DNA of 64,000 nt from CAVRGQ01 sp963720785 (GTDB lineage: Bacteria; Actinomycetota; Acidimicrobiia; IMCC26256; DASPTH01), in assembly GCA_963720785.1 (NCBI GenBank), contig CAVRGQ010000004.1:558001-622000 (forward strand), read 5' to 3'. Below the pieces are notes generated by a model. That model had not been told where the DNA came from, ran no database searches, and saw only the letters and a list, made by a program, of their open reading frames with translations. Shown here piece by piece: positions 26,726 through 34,807 of the stretch; position 1 is the first letter of the stretch, and every line of letters begins with the position of its first letter. The translations under genes and the position numbers were made by a program.

Positions 26726-27568
26726 ATGCCCGATCTGAGCCCCGGGGTCCCGAGCGCCCTCTCGCCACTGGTGCGCCGCATCGTGGCCCCCAATCCCGGC
26801 CCGTTCACCGGCCCGGGCACCAACACCTATCTCGTCGGCATCGATGAGGTCGCGGTGATCGATCCGGGGCCCGACGACGCCGGCCACGTCGACGCCATCA
26901 TCGGCGCGTCGATGAAGGAGCGGGTGCGCTGGGTCGTCCTCACCCACACCCACCCCGACCACTACCCCGGGGCGAAGCGGTTGGTGAAGGCCACCGGCGC
27001 CGAACTGCTCGCGTTCGGCAAGAAGCACGACAAGGACTTCGACCTCCGCATCGACCGCGCGCTTGGCGACGGCGACACGATCGAGGGTACGGAGTTCGGA
27101 CTCGAGGCGCTGCACACGCCGGGGCACGCGCCCAACCACCTGTGCTTCCTGCTCGAGGAGGAACGTCTCCTGTTCACCGGCGACATGGTGCTCGGCGGCA
27201 CGTGGTCGGTGATCAGCCCGGCGCGCGGCGGCGACATGGCGGTGTACCTGGAGCAGCTCGCGCGGATCGAGAAGCTGCGCCTCTCGCGCCTGGCGCCCGG
27301 TCACGGCGACGTGATCGACGAGCCGAAGGCGCGCATCCAGGAGTACGTCGCGCACCGCAACGCACGCGAGAAGCAGATCCTCGGCGTGCTGAAGCAGGGT
27401 CCGGCGCGCATCTCCGACATCGTCGGGACGCTCTACGGCGGCCAGGAGCTGCCCGAGCAGCTGATCGACGCGGCGGGCTGGCAGGTGCACGCGCACCTCG
27501 TGAAGCTCAAGGCCGCGGGCAAGGTCAGCGGCACCTCGGTGAAATCGGCCTGGAAGCTCGCGGGTTAG
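26726..27568 (+). CDS. MBL-fold hydrolase (Rv3677c/LACTB2-like)
   Basis: 280 residues. The metallo-beta-lactamase motif THTHPDHYPG provides the HxHxDH metal ligands, with further ligands in HTPGHAPNHL, FTGDMVLGG and APGHGD. The C-terminal 80 residues (KARIQEYVAHRNAREKQIL onward) form a winged-helix-like tail as in LACTB2. It is a metal-dependent hydrolase, possibly acting on nucleic acid or thioesters; the substrate is unknown. ATG 26726 has GAGGTG upstream. In mycobacteria a similar gene lies beside the Get3-like ATPases and whiB4, matching this neighbourhood. Confidence 0.85.
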   Translation: MPDLSPGVPSALSPLVRRIVAPNPGPFTGPGTNTYLVGIDEVAVIDPGPDDAGHVDAIIGASMKERVRWVVLTHTHPDHYPGAKRLVKATGAELLAFGKKHDKDFDLRIDRALGDGDTIEGTEFGLEALHTPGHAPNHLCFLLEEERLLFTGDMVLGGTWSVISPARGGDMAVYLEQLARIEKLRLSRLAPGHGDVIDEPKARIQEYVAHRNAREKQILGVLKQGPARISDIVGTLYGGQELPEQLIDAAGWQVHAHLVKLKAAGKVSGTSVKSAWKLAG

Positions 27569-27576
27569 GTCGTCCG

Positions 27577-30384
27577 GTGGCCGCAGGAGGCCGGGACCGT
27601 ACGAGCTTCGGCACGATCATCGGGCGGTCTCCGGAACTCCGTACGGTCGCTGCCTTCCTCGCGCACCAGGCGCCCCACGACTGCCTGGTGGTCGAGGGTG
27701 ACGCCGGGATCGGGAAGACCGCGCTCTGGTCCCACTGCGTCGATCGCGCCCGGGCGCAGGACCACACCGTGCTGTCGGCGCGTCCCGTGCTGGCCGAGGG
27801 GCAGCTGGGCTACGCGGCGTTGCGCGATCTCCTCGCGCCGGTGGGTTCGGACGTTCTCGACGCACTGCCTGAGGTGCAGCGTGCGGCGCTGGATTCGGTT
27901 CTGCTCCGGGGAGGGGGGAGCGCGCCGCCGAGCACGAGCGCGGTCGCGGTCGCGTTCCTCTCCGTCGTGCGCATCCAGTCGCTCGCGGGTCCGGTGCTGA
28001 TCGCGGTGGACGACGTGCAGTGGCTGGACTCCTCGACGGCGACCGTGTTGCGCTACACCGCGCGCAGGATCACGGCGGACCCCGTCACGTTCGTGGTCAC
28101 GTCGCGACGAGACGGCACGCCGGCCGCGACCTTCACCGACTCGATCGACCGGGAACGACGCGTCGTGCTGCACCTCGGCCCGCTCGACACGGACGAGCTC
28201 GATGCCCTGGTGCGGCACCACCTGGGCACCGCATTGCCTCGTCGCAGGCTCGCGCAGGTCGTGGAGGCGACCCGCGGCAATCCCTTCTATGCGCTCCAGG
28301 TGGTGCGGGAGTTGGTGCGGCGCGGGGACGCGCCGTTCCCCGCCGTGCCTATCCCGGACGAGGTGCGGACCGTCGTCGAGCAGCAGCTGCGTCGTCTCCC
28401 GACGCGGACCCGATCTGCTCTCCTGGAGACGTCGATGCTCGCGCACCCGACCCTCGACGTCCTCGACGAGGCCTCGCTCGGCCCTGCGTTGGAGGCGGGG
28501 ATCGTACGCTTCGCCGAAGGCGGCCGGATCGAGTTCTCGCATCCGCTGTTCGCCCAGGGTGTCTACGACCTGGTCACGCCCACGCGTCGACGATCGCTCC
28601 ACGCTCGACTGGCGGCGATCCTGTCCGACCCCGAGCAGGTTGCCCGGCACTCTGCGCTCGCCGCCGACGCGCCCGACGCTGGGGTCGCCGGCACGTTGGA
28701 GGACGCGGCGCGTCTCGCGGGCGCACGTGGTGCGCCCCTGGCCGGCGCCGAGCTGATGGAGACCTCGCTGCGTTTCACCCCCGAGAACTCGGGCGGTGAC
28801 CTCGCCCGTCGGTCGGTGGCGACCGGAGAGCTGTACTTCTTCGGCGGTGACCTCGAGCGCGCGCGTTCCGCACTGGAGGAGGCGCTCGCTCGTGCCCTGC
28901 CCCGGCGGGAGCGCTGCACTGCGGCGCACCTGCTCGGCGAGATCGCCATCCATGGCGACGGCTTCGAGGACGCCGCACGCTGGCTGGGCACGGCACTCGA
29001 CGACGCAGGCGACGACCGGATCGCCCGCGCCCGGATCTTGTGCAGCCTGGTGTACGCACAAGAGTGTCTCGGGGACTTCGACGGCGCATCGCGCCGAGCG
29101 GAGGAGTTGCGCGCGTGCTGCGACCGCCCCGAGGTGGACCCGGGCACCAGCGCGCAGGGGCTCGCCGTGCTCGCCATGGTGTCGTTCCTCCGCGGTGACG
29201 GGTTCGACGCCGAGGCGCTGGCCCGGGCGCTCGAGCTCGAGGATCGGGACGCATACGTGGTCGCGCAGGTCCGGCCGTCGACGATCGCGGGCCTGTTGCA
29301 TCTGTACACCGGACAGTTCGACGACGCTCGGAACGTGCTGTGGTCGGTGCACGAACACCTCGCGCTGCGGGGCGCGACCTCGGTGTATCTCCTCAGCGTG
29401 CTGGTCGACGTCGAGCGGCTCGCCGGTGACCTCGACGCGGCCGAGCGTATGGCGGAGCTCGCCAACCACGCGGCTCGGGAGGTCGGTGGTGTGAGCGCGC
29501 GGCTCGTCGCCGACTCGTTCACGTGTCTCCTGCTCGCGTGCCGGGGCGATGAGACGGAGTGCCGACAGTTGGTGGAGCGAGTCCTCGTCGAGAGCGACGA
29601 CACGTCGTTCCGCCTCGCCGAGCAGTTCGCACGATCGGCGCTCGGCATCCTCGAGCTCTCGTTGGGGCGACCCGCCGAGGGGTTCGCCGCGCTTGGTCCG
29701 CTCGTCGCGATCGTCGAGGCCCTCGCCTTCGGTGACCCGGTCATGGTTCCGTTCCTGCCGGATGCGGTGGAGGCGCTCGTTGCGATCGGCGAGATCGACC
29801 GGGCCGACCGGCTCACGGGCCGGCTCGAGGCCCGCGCGGCGGCGGTGGATCGCGCGTCGGCCCGCGCACTCGCGGCGCGCTGCCGGGGACTGGTTGCGTG
29901 GGCCCGCGGCGACGTCGAGTCCTCGCTGGAGGAACTGTCCCGCGCGTGTGCGCTGCACGAGGAGCAGTTGGTCCCGTTCGAGTTGGCACGGACACTTCTC
30001 GTGCTCGGTCGCGTGCAGCGCCGATCGCGCCGCTTCCGCCGGGCTCGGGCCTCGTTCGATCGGGCCCACGAGCTGTTCGTCGGGATCGGCGCACGTCTCT
30101 GGGTGGCCACCGTGTCGGCGGAGCGCGACCGCACGCACGTCAGGCAGTCGACGGACGAGTTGACGCCGACGGAATCGCGTATCGCGGCGCTGGCGTCCGA
30201 GGGGCTGTCGAACCGAGAGATCGCGGAGCGCCTGTTCATCACCCCGAAGACCGTCGAAGCCAACCTTTCCCGCGTCTACCGGAAGCTGTCGATCAGGTCC
30301 CGTGCGGCTTTGGCCGCCGCACTCGCGCGCCGGTCCCCGGTCGACCCCAGACCGACTGCTCACGACGAGGGGTTTCCCCGATGA
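27577..30384 (+). CDS. LAL-type LuxR regulator (AAA ATPase, TPR-like, HTH)
   Basis: 935 residues. Walker A GDAGIGKTALW (about 40) and Walker B VLIAVDDVQWLD (about 145) mark a STAND/AAA-16 ATPase. A long helical tetratricopeptide-like region (about 380-860) follows. The C-terminal LuxR HTH is LTPTESRIAALASEGLSNREIAERLFITPKTVEANLSRVYRKL. Such large ATP-binding regulators activate nearby genes when a ligand binds the central domain. GTG 27577 lies 9 bases after the MBL stop and no ribosome binding site is evident, so coupling is possible. The secreted cupredoxin gene 137 bases downstream is a plausible target. Confidence 0.9.
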   Translation: MAAGGRDRTSFGTIIGRSPELRTVAAFLAHQAPHDCLVVEGDAGIGKTALWSHCVDRARAQDHTVLSARPVLAEGQLGYAALRDLLAPVGSDVLDALPEVQRAALDSVLLRGGGSAPPSTSAVAVAFLSVVRIQSLAGPVLIAVDDVQWLDSSTATVLRYTARRITADPVTFVVTSRRDGTPAATFTDSIDRERRVVLHLGPLDTDELDALVRHHLGTALPRRRLAQVVEATRGNPFYALQVVRELVRRGDAPFPAVPIPDEVRTVVEQQLRRLPTRTRSALLETSMLAHPTLDVLDEASLGPALEAGIVRFAEGGRIEFSHPLFAQGVYDLVTPTRRRSLHARLAAILSDPEQVARHSALAADAPDAGVAGTLEDAARLAGARGAPLAGAELMETSLRFTPENSGGDLARRSVATGELYFFGGDLERARSALEEALARALPRRERCTAAHLLGEIAIHGDGFEDAARWLGTALDDAGDDRIARARILCSLVYAQECLGDFDGASRRAEELRACCDRPEVDPGTSAQGLAVLAMVSFLRGDGFDAEALARALELEDRDAYVVAQVRPSTIAGLLHLYTGQFDDARNVLWSVHEHLALRGATSVYLLSVLVDVERLAGDLDAAERMAELANHAAREVGGVSARLVADSFTCLLLACRGDETECRQLVERVLVESDDTSFRLAEQFARSALGILELSLGRPAEGFAALGPLVAIVEALAFGDPVMVPFLPDAVEALVAIGEIDRADRLTGRLEARAAAVDRASARALAARCRGLVAWARGDVESSLEELSRACALHEEQLVPFELARTLLVLGRVQRRSRRFRRARASFDRAHELFVGIGARLWVATVSAERDRTHVRQSTDELTPTESRIAALASEGLSNREIAERLFITPKTVEANLSRVYRKLSIRSRAALAAALARRSPVDPRPTAHDEGFPR

Positions 30385-30521
30385 GTCGGCGCCGCCGGCT
30401 CCGTACAGTCCACGTCGCACCGCGCGCCGCGAGCTGCGAGCGCGTCCCGCACGCGAGCCGTCTCGCCTCACCGGCCCGGCCGCGTGCACCGAACGCCGAA
30501 CGCCGAACCGAAAGGCATCCC

Positions 30522-31451
30522 ATGCGGCCTCACCAGTCTCGTCAGTCGTGCCGGGTCCGCAGCGGGCGTCCGCGCAGGAGCGCCCGGTGGGGCGGAGCGC
30601 TGTGTGCGATCTTCTTGGTCCCGATCGCGGCGGTGAGTGTCGTGTCGCCCGCCGGGGCCGCGACGACCGCGAACGTGCTCCGGGTGAAGGCTGGTGAGTA
30701 CGTGTACCAGCTTCACGGCAGTCCGAAGCCCGGGTGGGTGACGCTGGAGTTCGACAACGCGGGGACGGAGATGCACATGATGGCGCTCCTCGCGCTGCAA
30801 CAAGGCGTGACGACCGCTCAGCTCAAGCAGGCCGTGGTGTCGAACGACGACTCCGCCACTGGGCAGCTGATCGATACGTCAGTGGGTGACCAGGGCACCA
30901 TCGACGGAGCACCGACCGTGATCGGGCCACACCAGCGCACGACCTCCACGGTGCAGCTGCCGGCGGGCCACTACGGCCTCCTGTGCTTCGTCCCGGCGGC
31001 CGGCGACGGCGCGCCGCACGCGGCGCACGGCATGATCAAGACGTTCGACGTCAAGGGAAAGGCGGCCAAGGCGACTCGACCGTCGACGCAGGCCGAGGTC
31101 ACGCTCAGCGACTCGGGGATCGACTTTCCGTTGACCAACCCGGGCCACCACCTTGCGTTGAGGGTGGCCAACGCCGGGACCGCGCCCCACAGCTTCGCCC
31201 TGGTGAAGGTGGCCGACGGGCAGACGCTCGACGGCGTGAAGGCGTACTTCGACGCCTTCTTCAGCGGAAGCGCCCCAGCCGGCGATCCTCCGGGAGTCAT
31301 CGTGGGTGGTGTCGCCGCGATCGCCCCGGGCGCCCGCGCGTACCTCGACCAGGACCTCACCCCCGGGCACTACGGGTACGTCAGTACCGAGGGCGACGCG
31401 CCGGCCGATGACTATGCCCGCGGTCTGAAGGGCGAGTTCACCGTCAAGTAG
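30522..31451 (+). CDS. Secreted protein with two cupredoxin-like domains
   Basis: 309 residues. A basic signal region and hydrophobic core (about 20-50, ending PAGAAT) precede two repeated beta-sandwich domains. Domain 1 (about 55-185) has EMHMMALL and GLLCFVPAAGDGAPHAAHGM, placing His, Cys, His and Met as a type-1 copper site. Domain 2 (about 195-309) keeps the fold (APHSFALVKV, HYGYVSTEGD) but has Val where Cys is expected, so it probably binds no copper. ATG 30522 has AAAGG about 8 bases upstream. Likely an extracytoplasmic electron carrier or copper binder; partner unknown. Confidence 0.7.
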   Translation: MRPHQSRQSCRVRSGRPRRSARWGGALCAIFLVPIAAVSVVSPAGAATTANVLRVKAGEYVYQLHGSPKPGWVTLEFDNAGTEMHMMALLALQQGVTTAQLKQAVVSNDDSATGQLIDTSVGDQGTIDGAPTVIGPHQRTTSTVQLPAGHYGLLCFVPAAGDGAPHAAHGMIKTFDVKGKAAKATRPSTQAEVTLSDSGIDFPLTNPGHHLALRVANAGTAPHSFALVKVADGQTLDGVKAYFDAFFSGSAPAGDPPGVIVGGVAAIAPGARAYLDQDLTPGHYGYVSTEGDAPADDYARGLKGEFTVK

Positions 31452-31486
31452 CGATCACGTTGCGACAGTGAACGAGAGAAGCGGGC

Positions 31487-32646
31487 TCAGCGCCCGAGTT
31501 GCTCGACCAGGTCGAGCAGCCGGGCGCTGCAGCCCGCCATCTCGATCGGCGGCAGGAGCTCGTCGGCGATCCGCCCGGCGAGCGCGGCGAAGGCCTGCGC
31601 GGCCTCGCCGTCGGGATGCGAGAGCACCACCGGCTTGCCGATGTCGCCGCCCGCCGACACCGCGGCCTCGAGGGGGATGCGCGCGACCAGCGGCGCGTCG
31701 ACCTCTTCCGCGAGCGCGGCGCCGCCGCCCTCGCCGAACACGATGTGGCGGCTGCCGTCGGGGAGCACGAGCTCGCTCATGTTCTCGACGACGCCCACGA
31801 CCTTCATGTACGAACGCCGCGCCATGTCGGCGACCCGCACCGCCACCTTCTGCGCGGCGCGCGCCGGCGTGGTGACCACGAGCATCTCGGCCTGCGGCAG
31901 CATGCGGGCGAGGCCCATCTGCACGTCGCCGGTGCCGGGCGGCATGTCGACGAGCAGGTAGTCCATCGGGCCCCACCGCACGTCGGTGAGGAACTGCTCG
32001 ACCGCCTTGGTGAGGATGAGGCCGCGCCACATGAGGGCGGTGCCCTCGTCGTCGACGAGGAAGCCCATCGACACGACCTTCACCTTGCCGTCGCCGATCG
32101 CGATCTCGTGCGGCGTGATCTTGCCGTCCTCGCCGCCGAGGCGACCCTCGACGCCGAGCATGCGGGGCACGCTGAAACCCCAGATGTCGGCGTCGAGCAC
32201 GCCCACGGTGAAGCCGCGCGCCGCAGAGCGCGGCGGCGAGGTTCACGGTGACCGACGACTTGCCCACGCCGCCTTTGCCACTCGCGATCGCGAGGACGCG
32301 CGTGGTGGACGGGATCTCGGTGGGCGCCGCCGACTCGCGGGCGTTGAAGCGGGCGCGCTGCATCGCGGCCGACTTCTGCTCCTGGTTCATCTCGCCGTAC
32401 TCGACCTTGACCTCGGTGACGCCGGGGAGGCCCAGCACCTTCGACTGCACGTCGCGCTTGATCTGCCGCGCGCAGCGGGCACCCCGCGGTGGTCAGCACC
32501 ACCTTGACCGTGACCTGGCCGTCGTCGCCGACGCGCGCGTCCTCGACCATGCCGAGGTCGACGATCGATGCGTGCAGCTCGGGGTCGATCACGCCGGCGA
32601 GCACGCCGCGGACGTCGTCGGGGGTGGGGAGCCGGTCGGTGTTCAC
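31487..32646 (-). CDS. mrp: Mrp/ApbC-type Fe-S cluster carrier ATPase, two frameshifts
   Basis: An N-terminal DUF59/MIP18 domain (LPTPDDVRGVLAGVIDPELH) is followed by a P-loop ATPase (ASGKGGVGKSSVTVN, DADIWGFSVPRML, DMPPGTGD). Two indels interrupt it: one missing GC unit in the tract 32467-32473 and one extra base near 32225. Correcting both gives about 386 residues, reading AGCPLRARQIKRD and AARGFTVGVLDAD. The C-terminal CxxC of E. coli ApbC is absent (ENMSELVLPDGS), as in mycobacterial Mrp. It carries or inserts Fe-S clusters. GTG 32646 is chosen because TAGACT lies 9 bases upstream; GTG 32655 is the alternative. It is divergent from the SufR-like gene. Confidence 0.85.
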
Positions 32647-32650
32647 GATA

Positions 32651-32670
32651 AACACAGTCTAGCTGTTGAA
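32651..32670. promoter_or_regulatory. Candidate SufR operator between mrp and sufR
   Basis: AACACAGTCTAGCTGTTGAA is an imperfect palindrome (ACACAG / CTGTTG around TCTAG). It overlaps the mrp -10 (TAGACT on the minus strand) and the -35 of the SufR-like gene (TTGAAA, 32666-32671), so one bound repressor could shut both. Confidence 0.45.
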
Positions 32671-32694
32671 AATCAGCTCGGGAAGGGCTACGGT
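32666..32694 (+). promoter_or_regulatory. Sigma-A-type promoter for the SufR-like gene
   Basis: TTGAAA (32666-32671), 17-base spacer, TACGGT (32689-32694), then 7 bases to GTG 32702. This is a well-spaced -35/-10 pair with a leaderless start. Confidence 0.6.
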
Positions 32695-32701
32695 CGTCCC
32701 C

Positions 32702-33385
32702 GTGGACGATCGGACCCGCACCGGCGGGGTCAGCCTGGAGGTGCTCAAGGCCCTCGGTGACGACACCCGGTACGCGATGTTCCAGGAGCTGGCGCGCTCC
32801 ACCGCCGCGCTGTCGGCCCAGGACCTCGCCGAGGCCCTCGGGATCCACGCCAACACCGTTCGCCTCCACCTCGACCGCCTCCGCGAGGCCGGCCTGGTCG
32901 ACGTCGAGGCCGTCCACCGGGGCACGGTCGGTCGGCCCCAGCATCTGTACTTCCTCGCCGCGGGCGCGCCGGGCCTCGGGTTCGATCCGCCCGCCCACGC
33001 GCTGCTCGCCGGCCTCCTCGCCGCGATGGCCGAGCGGGTGGGCGCCGACGCCGACGACGCCACCGCCACCGGCCGGGCCTGGGGCACCGAACGGGGCTCC
33101 GTGGCCCGCACCCGCAACTGCCTCGGCGCCCTCGAGGCCGAGCTGGGGCGCCTGGGCTTCGAGCCCGCGCTCGAGGACGAGGGCGGAGACGCCGGCACCC
33201 ACGCCCGCATCGAATTCCTGCACTGCCCCTTCCGCGAGCTCGCGGAGGCCTACCCCGAACTGGTCTGCAACCTCCACCGCGGCCTCTGCGAAGGTGTCGT
33301 GGAAGCGGTCGGCGGGGGAAGCATCCAGGAGTTCGCCACGTTGTACGACCCCGAGCCCTGCCACGTGAAGGTCGGGGTCGGGTAA
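32702..33385 (+). CDS. SufR-like Fe-S cluster-sensing repressor
   Basis: 227 residues. The winged helix-turn-helix (LSAQDLAEALGIHANTVRLHLDRLREAGLV, about 40-70) is of the DeoR/ArsR-like kind used by SufR. The C-terminal half has four cysteines (FLHCPF, LVCNLHRGLCEG, EPCHVKV; spacings 13, 6 and 23) able to hold a cluster. Such proteins repress suf genes when loaded with Fe-S. The neighbours mrp (divergent) and IscA/ErpA (64 bases downstream, same strand) support this. The suf operon itself is not in the window. A general ArsR regulator is the alternative. Confidence 0.78.
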   Translation: MDDRTRTGGVSLEVLKALGDDTRYAMFQELARSTAALSAQDLAEALGIHANTVRLHLDRLREAGLVDVEAVHRGTVGRPQHLYFLAAGAPGLGFDPPAHALLAGLLAAMAERVGADADDATATGRAWGTERGSVARTRNCLGALEAELGRLGFEPALEDEGGDAGTHARIEFLHCPFRELAEAYPELVCNLHRGLCEGVVEAVGGGSIQEFATLYDPEPCHVKVGVG

Positions 33386-33448
33386 AATCGACAGTCCACC
33401 GAGAATTCGGCCGTGACCGGCCGGCTCGTGAACCCCCGGAGAGGTCCG

Positions 33449-33796
33449 ATGTTCAGCGTCCAGGACTCCAGCACCGTCTTCACCCTCACCGACACCGCGT
33501 CGGAGAAGGTCAAGCACCTGATCGAGGCGGAGGGCAACCCCGACCTCTTCCTCCGCGTGGCCGTGCGCCCCGGCGGTTGCTCGGGCTTCAGCTACGAGAT
33601 GTTCTTCGACACCGACCTCGCCGCCGACGACCTCAAGGTCGAGCACGGCGGCATCACGGTGGCGATCGACCCCGCGAGCGCCCCCCACCTCGGTGGTGCG
33701 TCGCTCGACTACAAGGACGGCCTCCAGGGCGCCGGGTTCTCGATCTCGAACCCCAACGCCACCCGCAGCTGCGGCTGCGGCCAGTCCTTCAGCTAG
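33449..33796 (+). CDS. A-type Fe-S carrier (IscA/ErpA family)
   Basis: 115 residues from ATG 33449 behind GGAGAGG. The three conserved cysteines are present: Cys44 in GGCSGFSYEM and Cys108/Cys110 in RSCGCGQSF. It accepts and passes on [2Fe-2S]/[4Fe-4S] clusters. Residues encoded upstream of the ATG are not conserved-looking and were excluded. It follows the SufR-like gene. A 47-base palindrome lies 20 bases beyond the stop. Confidence 0.93.
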   Translation: MFSVQDSSTVFTLTDTASEKVKHLIEAEGNPDLFLRVAVRPGGCSGFSYEMFFDTDLAADDLKVEHGGITVAIDPASAPHLGGASLDYKDGLQGAGFSISNPNATRSCGCGQSFS

Positions 33797-33816
33797 ACCC
33801 GCTCGTCGTTCTTCCG

Positions 33817-33863
33817 AACCGGCGTCAATCGCGGCCCACTATGGGCAGGGATTGACGCCGGTT
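33817..33863. repeat. 47-base nested palindrome between convergent genes, copy 2
   Basis: Arms AACCGGCGTCAAT (33817-33829) and ATTGACGCCGGTT (33851-33863) flank GCCCACTATGGGC (33834-33846). It is the reverse orientation of the element at 2868-2914, differing only in the short spacers. Again it lies between two stop codons facing each other. Confidence 0.75.
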
Positions 33864-33870
33864 CGTCGCG

Positions 33871-34788
33871 TCAGCCGCCGGACGACGACTTGAGCAGGGC
33901 GTCGATCTCCTGCTGCATCTCGGTGCCGCCGAACGCGCCCTCGAGCCGTGTGCGCACCACGCCCGCGGTGTCGATGCCGAACATCGCGGGCTCGCCCGGA
34001 AGCTTCCACGCGTCGACGGTCGGCACCAATGTGGTGCCCGTGGCACTCTTGTAGATCTCGACGTGGACGAAGAAGGCCCGGTCGCGGTAGGGCTCGCTGA
34101 CCTTCAGGAACTCGTCGAGCACCGGCGCGCAGTACTGCGACTGGCACCGCGCGGGCGTGGCGAACAGCACCACGACCGGCTTGCCCTGCCCGAGCGCGTC
34201 GGAGATCGAGATCGTGTGGAGCGGGCACGCGGGGTCGCGCGTGCAGATGGGGTCGACGCCCAGCGTGTCGGCGGTGGTGGGCGACGGCGCGGTGGGGGCC
34301 ATGTCACCGGCCACCGGGCCTGCAGGCGCCCCATTCACCTCGAGCGAGAACGGGATCTTCTGGCCGCCGGCCCGCGCCTCGGCCTTCCACACACCGGGCG
34401 TGGTGAACGCGGCCTCGGTCACGTACACGCCGCGGCCCTTCGGCAGGCCCACCCGGTCGTACGTGGTCTGCACGAGCGGCGTCCACGTGCCCTCGGGGGA
34501 GCGGAAACGGACCTTCACCGACGGCCCGCTCGCGTACTTGATGCCCTTGGAGGTGCTGTGGGACAGCGCGAGCACGGCACGTTGCGGGTTCGCGTCGGCG
34601 TAGAGCCACGGCGACAGCACGAGGGGGAAGTACTTCGTCTCGTTCTGCGCGGCGACGGCGGTGCCGGGCAACGCGAGCGCGGCGGCGAGCCCGCCGACCA
34701 CGGTCAGCCCGGTGCCCAGGAACGCGCGGCGGGTCTGGAGCCGTGTCTGGAACCGCGAATGCGGCTGAGGGAGGGGCGCGGGGGTCAT
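33871..34788 (-). CDS. Tat-exported protein with thioredoxin-like domain
   Basis: 305 residues. A twin-arginine signal (QTRRAFLGTGLTVVGG, about 17-33) ends at AVA-A near 45. A beta-rich domain (about 48-165, SPWLYADANPQRAVLAL, GVYVTEAAFTTPGVWKAEA) is followed by a thioredoxin-like domain (about 200-305) with PVVVLFATPARCQSQYCAPV, a C-x4-C pair instead of CxxC. The spacing suggests a structural or redox cysteine pair of the SCO/TlpA kind, but not a classical thioredoxin. Probably in the periplasm-equivalent space or at the outer membrane face. It is divergent from the Fe-S fusion gene. Confidence 0.75.
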   Translation of the reverse strand: MTPAPLPQPHSRFQTRLQTRRAFLGTGLTVVGGLAAALALPGTAVAAQNETKYFPLVLSPWLYADANPQRAVLALSHSTSKGIKYASGPSVKVRFRSPEGTWTPLVQTTYDRVGLPKGRGVYVTEAAFTTPGVWKAEARAGGQKIPFSLEVNGAPAGPVAGDMAPTAPSPTTADTLGVDPICTRDPACPLHTISISDALGQGKPVVVLFATPARCQSQYCAPVLDEFLKVSEPYRDRAFFVHVEIYKSATGTTLVPTVDAWKLPGEPAMFGIDTAGVVRTRLEGAFGGTEMQQEIDALLKSSSGG

Positions 34789-34793
34789 CCCCC

Positions 34794-34799
34794 TATCCT
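34794..34799 (+). promoter_or_regulatory. Leaderless -10 element TATCCT
   Basis: TATCCT matches TANNNT and ends 8 bases before GTG 34808. Confidence 0.45.
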
Positions 34800-34807
34800 G
34801 CCCGCTC

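Noticed and set aside
26636..26726. selC tRNA gene beside selA
   Set aside because: The gap has GC-rich short inverted repeats, but no TCA anticodon loop, no long variable arm and no paired acceptor stem.
27565..30489. 974-codon frame antisense to the LAL regulator
   Set aside because: Composition is low-complexity and charged, with no fold signals; the plus-strand gene has Walker and HTH motifs.
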